DNA from: Cercis canadensis
Lineage: Eukaryota > Streptophyta > Magnoliopsida > Fabales > Fabaceae
NCBI GenBank assembly: GCA_003255065.1
Contig: QAOA01005126.1
Location: 772,459-836,458 of the forward strand
Length of the DNA: 64,000 bases
Direction of reading: 5' to 3'
Shown: positions 1 through 11,590 of the stretch, piece by piece
How the letters are laid out: every line of letters begins with the position of its first letter
Position numbering within the stretch: position 1 is the stretch's first letter
Position numbers and translations under genes: made by a program
The notes under the pieces: model-generated
Seen by the model: the letters and a program-made list of their open reading frames with translations, nothing else
Databases searched by the model: none
Told to the model about the DNA's origin: nothing

Positions 1-590
1 CCATCGGGTTTCTTTTACCTTGGTCTTTTCTTCTATTGCAAAAATGTCATCATTTGGGAATTCAAACTTCATATGTTGGTAATCATCAATGGGACTTTCG
101 GCCAGGTGATCAGTAATCACACTTCTTTTTATTGCTTTCTTAATCATGTATACAATGTCAAATTCAAAGAGGACAACTTACCACTTTGCTAATCGCTCGG
201 AGAGATAACTTTTTTCAAAGATGAATTTGACATGATTCATATGAGAGATGAGTAAGATGGTATGATACAATATGTATTGTCGGAGCCTAGTGACCACCCA
301 TACTAAGGCACAAGTCTTCTCTACGAGAGTATATCTTGTTTCATAGTATGTGAATTTCTTGCTCAAGTAATAAATTGATATTTCTTTTCTTCCTCCCTCT
401 TCGTGCTACCCTAACACACTCTCCATTGACTCTTGCAACACATACAAGTACAAAATATGAGGTTTCTATGGAATTGGAGGCACAAACATTGGAGGATTAA
501 GCAAATACTCTTTGACCTTCTAAAAAGCTTCCTGGCACTGTTCATTCCACTCACCCGGATTATGTTTCCTTAAGAGTTTAAAGATCAATT
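1..590 (-). pseudogene. Tat-type RNase H region (partial)
   Basis: The minus-strand frame at 178-366 reads like the Gypsy RNase H tract, with a YYLSKKFT-like start (here MSKKFTYYETRYTLVEK), a later LALVW-like stretch and the 'IFEKSYLSERLAKW' segment that follows in plant Gypsy elements. The region is cut by the left window edge. It belongs to the broken Tat-type fossil and is not a host gene. Confidence 0.75.
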
Positions 591-591
591 G

Positions 592-1560
592 TCAAGTATA
601 AGTGAGGTTAGAGATGAATCTGACTATGTAGTTAAGTTTCCTAAGGAAACTGCACACTTCCTTTTCTGATCTTGGAGGTTGCATTTCTCGGATTCCTTTA
701 GCCTTATCTGGATCCACTTCAATCTTTTTTCTACTAAAATAAAACCCAACAATTTTAATGTCGTTGCACCGAAAGTGCATTTGGAGGGATTCAACCTCAA
801 CTTGTTCTTTCTCAACCTCTCAAACAGCTTTTGGAGAATGTTCCCATGATTTTTCCCCTCCTTTGACTTGGCCACAATGTCATTCACATAAACTTCAATC
901 TCTTTATGCATCATGTCATGAAATAATATGACCATAGCCCTTTGATAGGTTGCCCTGACATTTTTCAACCCAAATGGCATCACCCTATAATAATATATGC
1001 CCCAATGAGTGATAAATGTGGTATTCTCCTTATCCTCCTCAGTCATTAAAATTTGATTGTATCCTGAGTACTCATCCATGAAGGAATACCAGTGATTTTT
1101 TGTTGTATTGTCAACCAGTACATCTATATAAGGCAAAGGGAAATTATCTTTAGGACTGACTCTATTCAAATCTCAAAAATCTACACACATTCTCACTCAT
1201 TCATCATTCTTAGGTGCTAGAACTATGTTGGCAACCCATTCAGGATAAGTGGGCACTTCTAAGAACCCAACCTCTATTTTCTTAATCACTTATCCTTCTA
1301 TCTTGCTAGACATTTATGGCCTCATTCACCTTAACTTTTGCTTGACCAGTTTGCAATCAGGGTACCAAGGGATCTTTTGAGACATAATACTATGGTCGAG
1401 ACCCGGCATGTTTTGGTAAGACCATACAAAAACATCTAAGTACTCTTTGAATAAAGCAATCATTTCTTCTTTTTCCTGGTTGTTAACAAATTTCAATACC
1501 CTATTCTCTTCCTCAGAGCCCAAGTTTAATATATGGACTTCTTCACTGTAAAGATTTATT
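592..1560 (-). pseudogene. Tat-type reverse transcriptase region
   Basis: Minus-strand frames here carry Gypsy reverse transcriptase signatures: YSFMDEYSGYNQI, TTFITHWGIYYYRVMPFGLKN, VYVNDIVAKS in the catalytic YVDD-like box, and the downstream VDPDKAKGI segment. An N-terminal tract with DVFVWSYQNMPGLD lies at 1,326-1,523, as in Tat-lineage polyproteins. The region is broken and part of the same fossil. Confidence 0.85.
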
Positions 1561-2017
1561 GCCTTTTCATATGACCCAACAATCTTTACAAATCTATCTG
1601 AGAGTTATACATTCTCATCAGAGTTGCATCCATCTATATCAAATTCATCATGAGAATCAATTATTGCACAAATAAGATTGTCATCCTAGGACAAGAGATT
1701 TGTATTATCAAGACTCATGTGAACGAAATTCAAAGAAAATTGAACAAGAGTTAATTAAATGGAGAGTAATGTGAAAAAGAAATGATGGACTTTTGGAAAG
1801 ATAATGAGTGAAACAAAATTAAATTCAAACTTCATACTAAAATACTTCATTAATATGCTAAATAAAATGCGGTCCAATGCAATAACATTCAAATGACCAT
1901 GGACCTCAGCCATAATAATAATAACAACAGAAACAACTATTACTCAAAAGAGATAATCTCCAACAATGGTTTCATTTCCCAGTTAATCAATTGTTCTTCC
2001 TTGTTGTAGGGCTAGAT

Positions 2018-3137
2018 CTAATAACTTTTCTCTGGATGACCTTCCAAAGTGTTCACCATATGCATAAGGTCGACAGTACTTAGGGGTAACATCATTCCAA
2101 CTAGCACATGAAATGTCTCCCGAAGATAAGGAATATTCCTTACTTCTTCATTTTGACCGCTTCCTTGCCACCCCACTGACTCTTCACTTAAGGGCTCATA
2201 TCTTAATCCATATTTGCCAACATTCTCTGGGAGCAAGATAGGAACATTGATGCCTTGTAAGTTGACTCTTAAGCATTTTCCTTTTTGAAATCCGCTCTTC
2301 ATCATGATCCGAGAGACTATTTGGTTAACATCTCCCTTCTTTTGTATTTTTGTCCTACTGCTTTCTGCTATCTCTAAAGACTAGAAAGAAGTTTCTAAGG
2401 CTTCTTGCGTTGTCTCCATATACAGCAAAGAGTTGGGTTTAGTTACCAACATTTCCTCTTCTCCTTTAATGCTAATTACTTTTCTCTCGCTGATATACTT
2501 TAGCCTTTTATGAAGAGTAGATAAAACTACCCCTACTATGTAGATCCATGGCCTTCCCAAAAGCATGGTGTAAGCTGACTTTATGTCCATCACTTGAAAA
2601 TGGAAGTCAAACCAACTGGGCCTAATTTCCAAATGAAGCAAAATGTCTCCAAGCACTTCTCTTTTTTCTCTCGTCAAACGCTCTTACTACCATGCTGCTA
2701 TCTTGAATTAGGGACATATTAACAAGCAATTGTGTTAAAATTAAATAGGGAAGCACATTTAGTATGGACCCATTATTAATTAGGACTCTTGCCACTATAT
2801 ACCTTTTGTATTTGAGCATGATGTGAAGTGCCTTAGTATGATTGCTCATACCAGGCATCAACTCTTCATCAGAGAAGGAAATTGTACTAACATTCCGAAT
2901 GAAGTTCACCATACCCCCAAACTTCTCCATAGTGATGTCAAGCCATATATAAGCTTGATCTAAAAACTTTTGTAAAGCTCTTCTATAGGACTCTGAACTC
3001 ATAATGAGAGCCAACAAAGAAATTCGGCCAAGGATTTTCTTCATTTGTTTCACTACATCATATTCGTTTTGCTTTATTATTTTTAAAAATTCCTCCTCTT
3101 CATTTCCAGCTTCTTGGGTATCTACTTTCTCGTTCAA
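2018..3137 (-). pseudogene. Tat-type protease and G-patch-like segment
   Basis: At 2,381-2,677 the minus-strand frame contains MLLGRPWIYIVGVVLSTLHKRLK, the block that follows the aspartic protease in Tat elements. At 2,622-3,137 lies the protease region with the MLKYKRYIVARVLINNGSILNVLPY stretch, which covers the active-site neighbourhood. At 2,018-2,305 a glycine-containing 'GFQKGKCLRVNLQGI' segment resembles the G-patch known between protease and RT in this lineage. All are parts of a broken element. Confidence 0.7.
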
Positions 3138-3349
3138 GAGTGGTTCTTTTCAATAATTCAAAGCTTTTCCTCCATCTTTTCATTGTCGCTCTACCTCTTC
3201 TGAAGTGTAACATCTCTCACTTCTGGTAACTCTTTCACTTTCCATAACATTAGTGATTAGATTTGTCCCTTCCTTGTATTTTAGGTTTATTTTATCAACA
3301 AAATCCCTTAAATTTTTCCTTAGGTAAACACTACCTTTACTCCATAATT

Positions 3350-5863
3350 TCAGGGGATTACACAATTGCTCTCACAGGGAAAGGAGGTTGGTACTTGTAT
3401 AACCACGTCTGATTGCACTTGATTAGTTGGCGGGCCTGATAAAACTTTAAGAACAAACGACTTGATAATTTGAGACTCTTCTACTGCCATGCTGATCTCC
3501 TTTCTTGCAGTACTACTTACTTTTTCAAATCTTAGCACCCTAAGTGAAATCAATTTCTAGACCCCATATTTAAATTTCCAACAATCTTCTACATCATGAC
3601 CCCAACTTTGATGATGCTTGGAAAATAACTCTTTATTGAACTTGTCATCCTTTTCTATTCCTCTGAAAAGAACCTCTATGCCACATCCTACTGACTTTAA
3701 ACTTTTCTACACTTTTCTCATTGGCATTCTAACCTCCACAATTTTCTTGTCTACCTTCATCTCCCTGATAATGACATTTACTCTAGGTCTTCTCTCATGA
3801 TTAGGGAAATGGTTCGTATTTATATTTAATCTACCTCCTATCTCCTCAATTTGATGGCCCATTCCTTAATCAAGTACAAGACTGTGTATTTAAAGGTAGG
3901 ATAATCTTTAATAGAGTGACCCACTGTACCCCTATGGTACTCACTTAAGATTTGGGTTATATCAATTTGGGAGAGTTAATCAATGTCAACTGGCCCATAG
4001 ACTCTTGACCCTTGCAACATCTTGATTTGCTCCTCCAAAAGCGCCCATTTTTCTCCATTGATTTGACCATCAACCTCTCATTCTTTAACTCTTTCTTTTT
4101 TTTTTTTCCCAAAGGAACTACCTCTGAAGTTGCTTGTGTAGCAAAATGAGAAGCATAATGAGTAACTAGATGGGTGTACATATAGATCCCTCTCTGATTT
4201 TCATTTAGATTGAATGGAACTTCTATGGGCAGAGAAAATGGGCTCGAGAAAGGTAGTGAGATGGCATTCACGACATTAGATGGTTAGGTGACAGGAGGAA
4301 TTGCTGAACTTGATTCACACCTCTATACCAAATTTGTAGAAGGCATTCCTCATATTGGAGCGAAGGCTGCAGTAATTGCCTTATTTGATGGATATGTCAA
4401 CAAAGGAGCTATGTGGGAGATTGGAGGGATATTGGCATTGCTTGACCCCTTGGCCACAACCTTCAACTTCAGGCTCTCAGTGAAAAGCTTCATCATCTTG
4501 TTTATTCGAGATTTCAATTCATCAAGCTCGGCCCTAAGATTGCGACATTGTTCTTGATTTTCTTCCATGATAGTGATAGTTCTTGATCTGAGCCCGATCG
4601 ACCTTTTTACAGAATGCTTTTGATTGAACTTTATTTTCTTTGCATGACCAATGATGTATTACTTTAGAAATGCATGAAGATTGCAATAAGAAAGTAAACC
4701 ACAAAAAGGAAGAAAAAGAAAAACCCTCCCTCATTTCGAGTTCATTGATTGATAAGTGGGTTCAGTTTATGTGCATTCAGCCTATCAATAATATTTCCTT
4801 TTCCCAATCATTTATGGTCATACAATGATTATACCATTCGATAAGAATATATATTCCCTATTGGATGATATAACCTATGACTTATGTGAAATAAAATTTA
4901 CTCATTGAGAGAAGCCACTAAACACAAAATGGCAGTAAAGTCAAAATGCCAAAATACTTTCATTCACTCTATTATAGGTACATCAAATTTCCAAACATGC
5001 CCGTCGTTATATCATTTTTAGAAGTACAGGGAGTCACTACATCCTAACATCAATTTACATTCTTTCAACAACTTTTTCTAGTTCTTTAATCAGTGCAGTG
5101 AATGAAGTGTAGCTCGTCTATAGTTTGGATTTGTTGGCTCAATCCTTCTGCTTTGCCCTCTAAGTCTCTCACCACAGCATAATACTTTTGCATCTACAAT
5201 GACAACTTATGCCTCTCTTGATTTAGATTCTCAATTAATTGAATTAGCTATTCATGAAGACCTATAATATTTTGCTCTAAATCTCTTTTCTCGTTCACCG
5301 TTTGTTGCCTTTGGCTTTTTAAATTTTGACCGTTCTCCTCTAGGTTAACTATGTATTGTTTGTATGCTTCTTTTGTTTTCTACAAATCCAACTTCCTGTA
5401 CATAGCTTTTTTTTTTGTATGTGCTTAGCCTTTCATCTTGTTTCTTCATAGTGACCTTCAAGGAAGTAATCTCTTTTTTGGCTTTGGCCAATTTTGCCTC
5501 TTTATCCTTCACTATTTGGTCATGACACCTCGTTAATTGCTCTATGTGTTCAACGGTGTTATCTTCAAGTACGCAAATCTTCCTTTCCAGCTTTCTTGTT
5601 TTAGATTTTGACAATGCATTTTTTTGCTCCCATTCTTGCTTTTCCTTTTCCGATTTTACTAATTTCTCCCTCATCTCTTCTAACTCACGGATCTTCAAGT
5701 TAAGCTTCTCTATTCTTTCATCTATCAAATCATCTTCAGTCGCATTTTGATGCTCGTACCCTGCAACTAGAGGTACACACATATCTTTGCCCTTCTCCTT
5801 GAACTATTTTTCATAAGCTTTGCTCGTGCTACCACCATACGGGCCAATATCCTCTCTTTTTTT

Positions 5864-5930
<67 letters not shown>

Positions 5931-7101
5931 NTCACGATGTGCTTTTAGGCTTGCCGAATTTCCTCTATTTTTCCTTCATCCACTTCCTTCCCATACTCGA
6001 ATTCTATGCCAAGAAGCTCTTTGGTTCTAGGAGTAAACTGCACACGCCCAAATTGCATTAAAACTAATAGAGGTGTATAGGCAATGCATCCTCATGTCCC
6101 CACCAAAATTCCATTGATATCAGCCCATTTGTACCTGAGGTGGAAGTTAGATGAACACGCTATTCAGGAACTCAAATTATTCCCCCTATTCATAACTGGA
6201 ATTTCGGCCTGAGAAAATCAAAGAAGGAAGTTCAATGTAAAAGCATAGTTTTCAAAGGCACGATATCACTTCAGCAGTGTGTGAGACACAAGCCATATAG
6301 AGCAATTGCTAGCAACATCTTAATTTTTCCTTCCCCTCCCTCCTACAATGGTTTAGTGACAAGAAAGTATCTGCAAAAATAGCGAGCACTTGATTTATCT
6401 TTATTGTGTTCAACTTTCAAGAAAATGTCTATAGCCAACTAACTTACCAAAGACATCCATTTTTCTTGACCAAGAATGATTTGCATATACTTTTTTATGA
6501 AAGACATTGGCCACACAAACCCAATACCGTCTTTCTTGAGCATCCCACTTTGTACTTCACTTGCATCTACCTCTAACAACTCAAAGCCAATTCTAGCAAG
6601 GGATACTAGATTCTTCTCATATGAATACACTTGGCTTTCTCGAGTCAAAGGCAACTTGAGCATCTAGGAAAATTCTTCCAAGGTGGGTGTAGCATCGAGA
6701 TCTTTGAAAGTTACACAACGATATGCTGGGTCCCAATTGTGCACCATCGCAATCAATCTTATTTCTTGCACTTTGATTTTGGCCAACTCATATATGTTCC
6801 TATTAGTATCCAGAAAATACTTTTGCATATCCATTGGCATCTTTCTATAATATTCAATGATAACCCTAACATCGTTGACCTCCACTTGAATTCTACGCTT
6901 TCTGGAAAGTTGACTAATATGGCCCATTGGCAAACAATCCCCTTTTGCGGCTTGTTGTGCTTCTATATGATGTATAAATGCTCGGGAAGTATGAGGATCT
7001 TTGGAAAAGTATTTCAAATTACCCATAGCTGAACAACTTATTAAATCAATGAACTCTCTTAGTGAAAAGAATAAATGTGAGAAAAGAATACACACACACA
7101 C
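3350..7101 (-). pseudogene. Tat-type gag and ORF1 region
   Basis: The 6,664-7,101 frame ends with NWDPAYRCVTFKDLDATPTLEEF, the signature of the DUF7745-like ORF1 domain seen upstream of gag in Tat elements. At 5,345-5,782 a lysine/glutamate-rich coiled coil follows (145 residues, heptad-like, few hydrophobic breaks). Gag-like frames continue at 4,350-4,734 and 3,957-4,271. The domain names come from memory of these families. The region is broken in many places. Confidence 0.65.
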
Positions 7102-7750
7102 ACACTATATTTAGGAAAGAACATTGAAATGTTAAAAGAAAAATGAAAGAAGTGCTTCCCCCGATGTCCTAGGAAAAAGGGTAACCATCTTAGGTTAGGG
7201 GTTCTAACCTAAAAGCCAGACTCTATCCTTACACATGTAAGATTCTAAGCTCAGCTAACTATGCAGGATTGCAGGGTAGGTCTATCATTCTAGACAGTCA
7301 AAGGTCCCCAAATCACCTTCATCCACATAATAGAGAACCTTGCCTTACTTGCATGACAGACAAGGAGATAAGCTCCCATGTTCATCCATGCCAATATGAC
7401 AGGACATGATTTGAGTGGAAACTTTCGTGGCCAAAAAATATGTCTTTGGTGACAACACTAAACCCCCTCCTAGTCCTAGGTGAACTTGGAGCTCGAGTAT
7501 AGAGTTAGAAAATGTGTGAGGTAGCAGTGTTGATGTACTATGTATGCGGAGGAAGTATACAACTTCAATCTACAACTACCTACTGGAAGAAAAAGCACAG
7601 AATATACATGCAATAAAATAATCTATCTACAGATGCAAGCGTAAAATAAACAATAAAGAAATAAATAAACAAAACTTGGGAAGAAGAAAATATATTAGGT
7701 CATATCATACTCGCACAACTAATTTCTTGGGGCTTGACTCTCTAACTTTT

Positions 7751-7766
7751 CCCAGTGGAGTCGCCA
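7751..7766 (-). other. Primer-binding site of the Tat-type element
   Basis: Read on the minus strand, TGGCGACTCCACTGGG follows the LTR end by a few bases. This matches the tRNA-Arg-type primer-binding site reported for Ogre/Tat elements. It fixes the LTR edge at 7,770 and the element's orientation. Confidence 0.75.
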
Positions 7767-7769
7767 AAC

Positions 7770-10511
7770 TGTCACAACATACCTGAAGAGTAGCTGCGAT
7801 GCGAATGACGAACTTAGAAAAAAGATTAGTTTTCCAAGAAAACTTGGAGTCGCCACCAATTGTATTAAGAAAATGAGGAACAATTAGAAAATCTCTTTTG
7901 AATTTTAAAAATGGTCTATGAACCAAAGATAGTTCAAGAGTCAATTTGTGTATGGGGAAGGTGTTAGACACCCCAAACACCCGTCTAAAAGACGATTCCC
8001 CGAAATTAATTGTGCGAACATAATATGACTAAAAATGTATTTTATTCATTCCTCAAATAATAAACTACACAAGTAAATAAGAATACATACAACAAATTTA
8101 AATGTGAAATGCATGCAACTAACGTGTCATAAATCATTCCACTCATTCCTCACATATTACGCCATCCAAGGGGGCGCTTATCCTCACCTAGAAATTATGG
8201 AGTGAGCCACCTAATATTCAGATGGATCGTCCTATCCTTACATGATAAGTAAGGGGTATGCAGATACTACATCGAATACAATTAAAACCCTAAATGAATG
8301 CAAATGCATAAGTTTACAAATTATAGTATGGGAATTTAAATGGTTACATAAAACAAAATAAAATTAAAGCAAATGTCTTCTCATTTCCAACTCCGTCTTG
8401 CTCAAGGATCGAGCCTTCTAGCTTGTCGTCACTTACAACCTAACTCACAAGCATTATTGGCAACAATTATCAAATGAGCTCATCAGAACAAGAAAAAAAA
8501 CATTAATTAAGGAAAAATGTAAGAAATTATTCAAGCATGAACAACCAAAAGGATATACTAACAAGCAAAGCAAAGTGATGCATGAAAAGACCTCAAAATG
8601 ATGCAAGACAATGATGTACAAGAAAATTTAACATAATTCCCAATCAATCTTAAAAAATGTCTCAGGGACAACAATAAAACATAAGCAAAATAGTCTTAAA
8701 ATAATATTCAAAGTAGGCAAAACAATGTCTAAAAGAATCTCATGATAGAGCATAAAGCAGGGCAAACTTTAGACAAAGACTGGGAATTCATGCTAAGGAA
8801 TTGTAATATGAAATTATTATAAAACAAAGACACATATTGTTTGGTTCTAACAAGACAAGAATCACTTAAAATGGAACTATATAGCTCAAATTAGACTCCA
8901 AAAACTGAATGTTGTTAGAGACGACTGACAACTTAATAATGCCAAAAAACAATCAATTTTAAATGAAAAGGGGGAATAGGGGAAAGGGAATTTGGTTTTG
9001 ACATTTTTACACACAAGAGACACATGTCTCTTGGTTCTAAAAAAGTAAGAATCACTCAAATTGGAGCTCTGTAGTTCCACCTAAAAAATAAAAACCGAGA
9101 GTTGGCAAAGAAAACTAACAGACCCATAACAGCAAAAAAGTAATGAAATTCAAAGAAAATCTAGGAGCAGGAAAAAGAGAATTTGACCATAAAATAAGAT
9201 CAATATGCTTCTTGGTTCTAACAAAGTAAGAATCACTCAAATTGGAGTTTTGTAGCTTCATCTAAAAAATAAAAATCGAGAGTTGCCAAAAAATACTAAT
9301 AGCTGTGAAATAGCAAAAAAATAATCAACTTCAAATATATACTGGGAGCAGGGGAAAAGGAATTTCACCATTAAAAGTTTACACACAGGAGGCACATGTC
9401 TCATGGTTCTAACAAATCAATAATCACTAAAATCATAGCTCTGTTGGCTACATCTAGAAAATAAAAAATTGAAGGTTGCCAGAGAAGACTAAGAGATTCG
9501 AAAATGCATAATCCACAACCAAAACAAGTATTATCAATCAAAGAAATTACTAAAAGTCCCAAAATCAAAATTATTTCTATATCAACATAAAAAAAAAAAA
9601 TTAAACTTAAATTTAAGAATCCAACACCATGGCTACCATAGAACCATAAGAATCAATCTCAAACTCCATCAAACTATACTATGATTAAAAAATTCAACAT
9701 ATTAATTCATACATAACAATAAATAGACAAATTATTCATTATGAATCCAAAAATCAGCAATAAAGATGGGAGAATAACGCAAAGATTACCCTTGCAGAAT
9801 GAATTTGATGGAGATTCAAACAATCTTCTCTCTTTGGTTCCCTTTTTTTCTTTTTCTTCTTTTACTTTCTTTTCCCTTTTTTTTTTCTTTTTCTCCTCCT
9901 TTTCTCCTCTTGCCCTCTTTAACTCTCTCTCTATTTCTCTTTTCTTCTTGCTCTTTCTTTGCTGATTCCCTTTTTGCTCTTTGCTAACCGCCCTAGTCTT
10001 TCTTTTTCTTTAATTTGGCTTTTTTTTTTGTTTTTTTTTCCCTTAATAGAGATAAGGTACACACATTTAGACCAATGGGGAATGAGAGAAATATATTCCT
10101 TGTTCCTTCATTGGTCCTCATAGATTTAATGATACAAGAAAAAAAAAAACTTCTTAAAATAATTTCTTTATTTTCCTATTTTCATTATTCATTTACAAAA
10201 ATTTAAAAACCTTAACAAGAATGGGCCAAGTGGGCTAAATGGGAGATTTGAGTTGGATTTAAAAGAAAATGGACTAAGCTAAGGCAATGAGGCTAAGACA
10301 TATTTTTTTATAAAAGCCCAAATAAAATATAAAAAAAAAGTAACCAAAAATTAAGAATTTACATGTTTTTAAAAATCATTCATTTTTTTATGCATAATTT
10401 TGGAAAATTCAAAAAATCCAAAACGTCAAAATGTCAAAAGTGCAGTATCTCAATCTTTTTTTTTTTTTCTTTATGTTGCAAGAAAAATTTAGACAAAATA
10501 TGGTGTCTACT
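7770..10511 (-). repeat. 5' LTR of the Tat-type element
   Basis: On the minus strand it starts near 10,511 with (A)GTAGACACCATATTTTG and ends ...TTGTGACA at 7,770, next to the PBS. Length is about 2.74 kb. It contains a pyrimidine-rich leader (about 9,830-10,010 on the plus strand), a cluster of four subrepeats (8,826-9,510), and the 'GGGGAAGGTGTTAGACACCCC' type block near 7,955-7,975 that also appears in the plus-strand LTR near 39,930. The matching 3' LTR is outside the window. Confidence 0.8.
8826..9510 (-). repeat. Four tandem subrepeats inside the Tat LTR
   Basis: Diverged units spaced about 185 bp share 'TTGGTTCTAA...AAGAATCACT...GGAGCT.TGTAG' and 'AATAAAAA.CGAGAGTTG' blocks. They begin near 8,826, 9,019, 9,200 and 9,391. 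Related single units occur in the plus-strand LTR pieces near 29,397 and 42,343. Confidence 0.75.
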
Positions 10512-10536
10512 CTCTCCTATGCTTAATGCAATGATT

Positions 10537-11590
10537 TCATGTCATGTTGAGTGAAGGTAGTAATATCATTCCACATCTTTGCAGTCTTGGGGTTGGTTCC
10601 TTAGCTTGGGGTTCCTTGGGGGCATCTATGCATGGTCCCTCAGTTGGTTGATCCTCGGGGGTTGCTTTGGGTGGTGCACCAACTAAGGCGAGATATGTAC
10701 CCTGCGTGTTTGTGTGGCGCTCGACCATCCCCATGGCCTTCAAGGTATCCATTCCCAGTAGTGTAGGTCGACAAGTGACTGTGAGAGTGGACTCGTCACC
10801 CAAGACATTAAGGTGGCAGGCCAATAGAGTAATCACGGACCTGCCACCAATAGCACCGAAGTTGCCCCTGATGAGTTGAATGAAAGCGTATCCGAGGTGG
10901 CAATGGTGTTGTTCATGTATACACTGGAGGAAAAACAAGTCCTTCTTGCTCACAACTCTGGTGCTCTCCTTCCTTGCAGTCGGGGAGTGAACGAGGAGCT
11001 TGTGAATATATTAGAATGCCGGTGAGCAGAGAGTAGAGGCCTTAGACCTCTTGGCCACATAAATGGTCTCAATGTTGATTTCTTTCCAATAGTCCTCAGG
11101 CTCTGTGTTAGGGAAGATCCAGTCCAGATCATAGGAGTCATACATGAACCCCTACTCAGAGAGCCCAATTGCCTTAATGAACTCCTACAGACTCATGCTA
11201 TGCATGAAGGAGCCAAGACGAACTAGAATGGTCTCTGGCTCATGCCATGTGGCAGTGGAGGTTGTAAATGTTGTCCTGATTTCCAGAGTGAGCTCTATGT
11301 ATACCGGCTCTTGTAGGTCAAAAATACTGCCCCATCGACTGAAACTAAGGAGATGTCGGACTTCTTATTCAAGGCCCAGCTCTTGTAACACTAGCCTTAC
11401 TGGGTAGTGGCTAGGTTCAAATGGCTTGGTGAAGAGTTTGGCTAGTCGCTCCTACTGCTGGTGTTAATGGTTGCAGCTCTCTTCTTCTTGGGAGATGGAG
11501 AAGGCAAATCCTGAGAGGTTGGGCTCTTCTTACGGGGTTGCAACTTATCACGTCGCGGTTGTGAGTCATTGGTGCGCTTAGTCATGATGT
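10537..11590 (-). pseudogene. Athila ORF-1/env-like region
   Basis: Downstream of integrase on the minus strand, the region begins near 11,586 with a basic Ser/Pro-rich start (MTKRTNDSQPRRDK). It continues with 'EPVYIELTLEIRTTFT' and 'HEPETILVRLGSFMHSMSLQEF'-like stretches and the frames at 10,950-11,168 and 10,537-10,953. This matches my memory of the Athila ORF-1 family, found 3' of pol. It is broken and ends at the Tat insertion. Confidence 0.6.

Larger units (their letters stand above)
1..7769 (-). mobile_element. Tat/Ogre-type Gypsy LTR retrotransposon fossil, internal region (runs off left edge)
   Basis: Reading the minus strand from the primer-binding site near 7,751, the parts come in Tat-lineage order: an ORF1-like region (about 7,101-6,440), a coiled-coil gag-like segment (about 5,782-5,345), further gag (about 4,735-3,350), protease (about 3,137-2,381), a G-patch-like segment (about 2,305-2,018), reverse transcriptase (about 1,560-590) and RNase H (about 590-1). 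Integrase and the 3' LTR would lie left of the window. The element is a fossil with many breaks. A long T-run with an N lies at 5,862-5,931. Family assignment rests on the G-patch segment, the extra upstream ORF and the PBS type, all known for Tat/Ogre elements. Confidence 0.85.

Noticed and set aside
5544-5750. Ser/Phe-rich plus-strand frame
   Set aside because: Mirror of the coiled-coil gag frame on the minus strand.
9741-10010. Phe/Leu/Ser-rich frames resembling membrane proteins
   Set aside because: They come from a pyrimidine-rich tract in the LTR leader; the overlapping frames all look alike.
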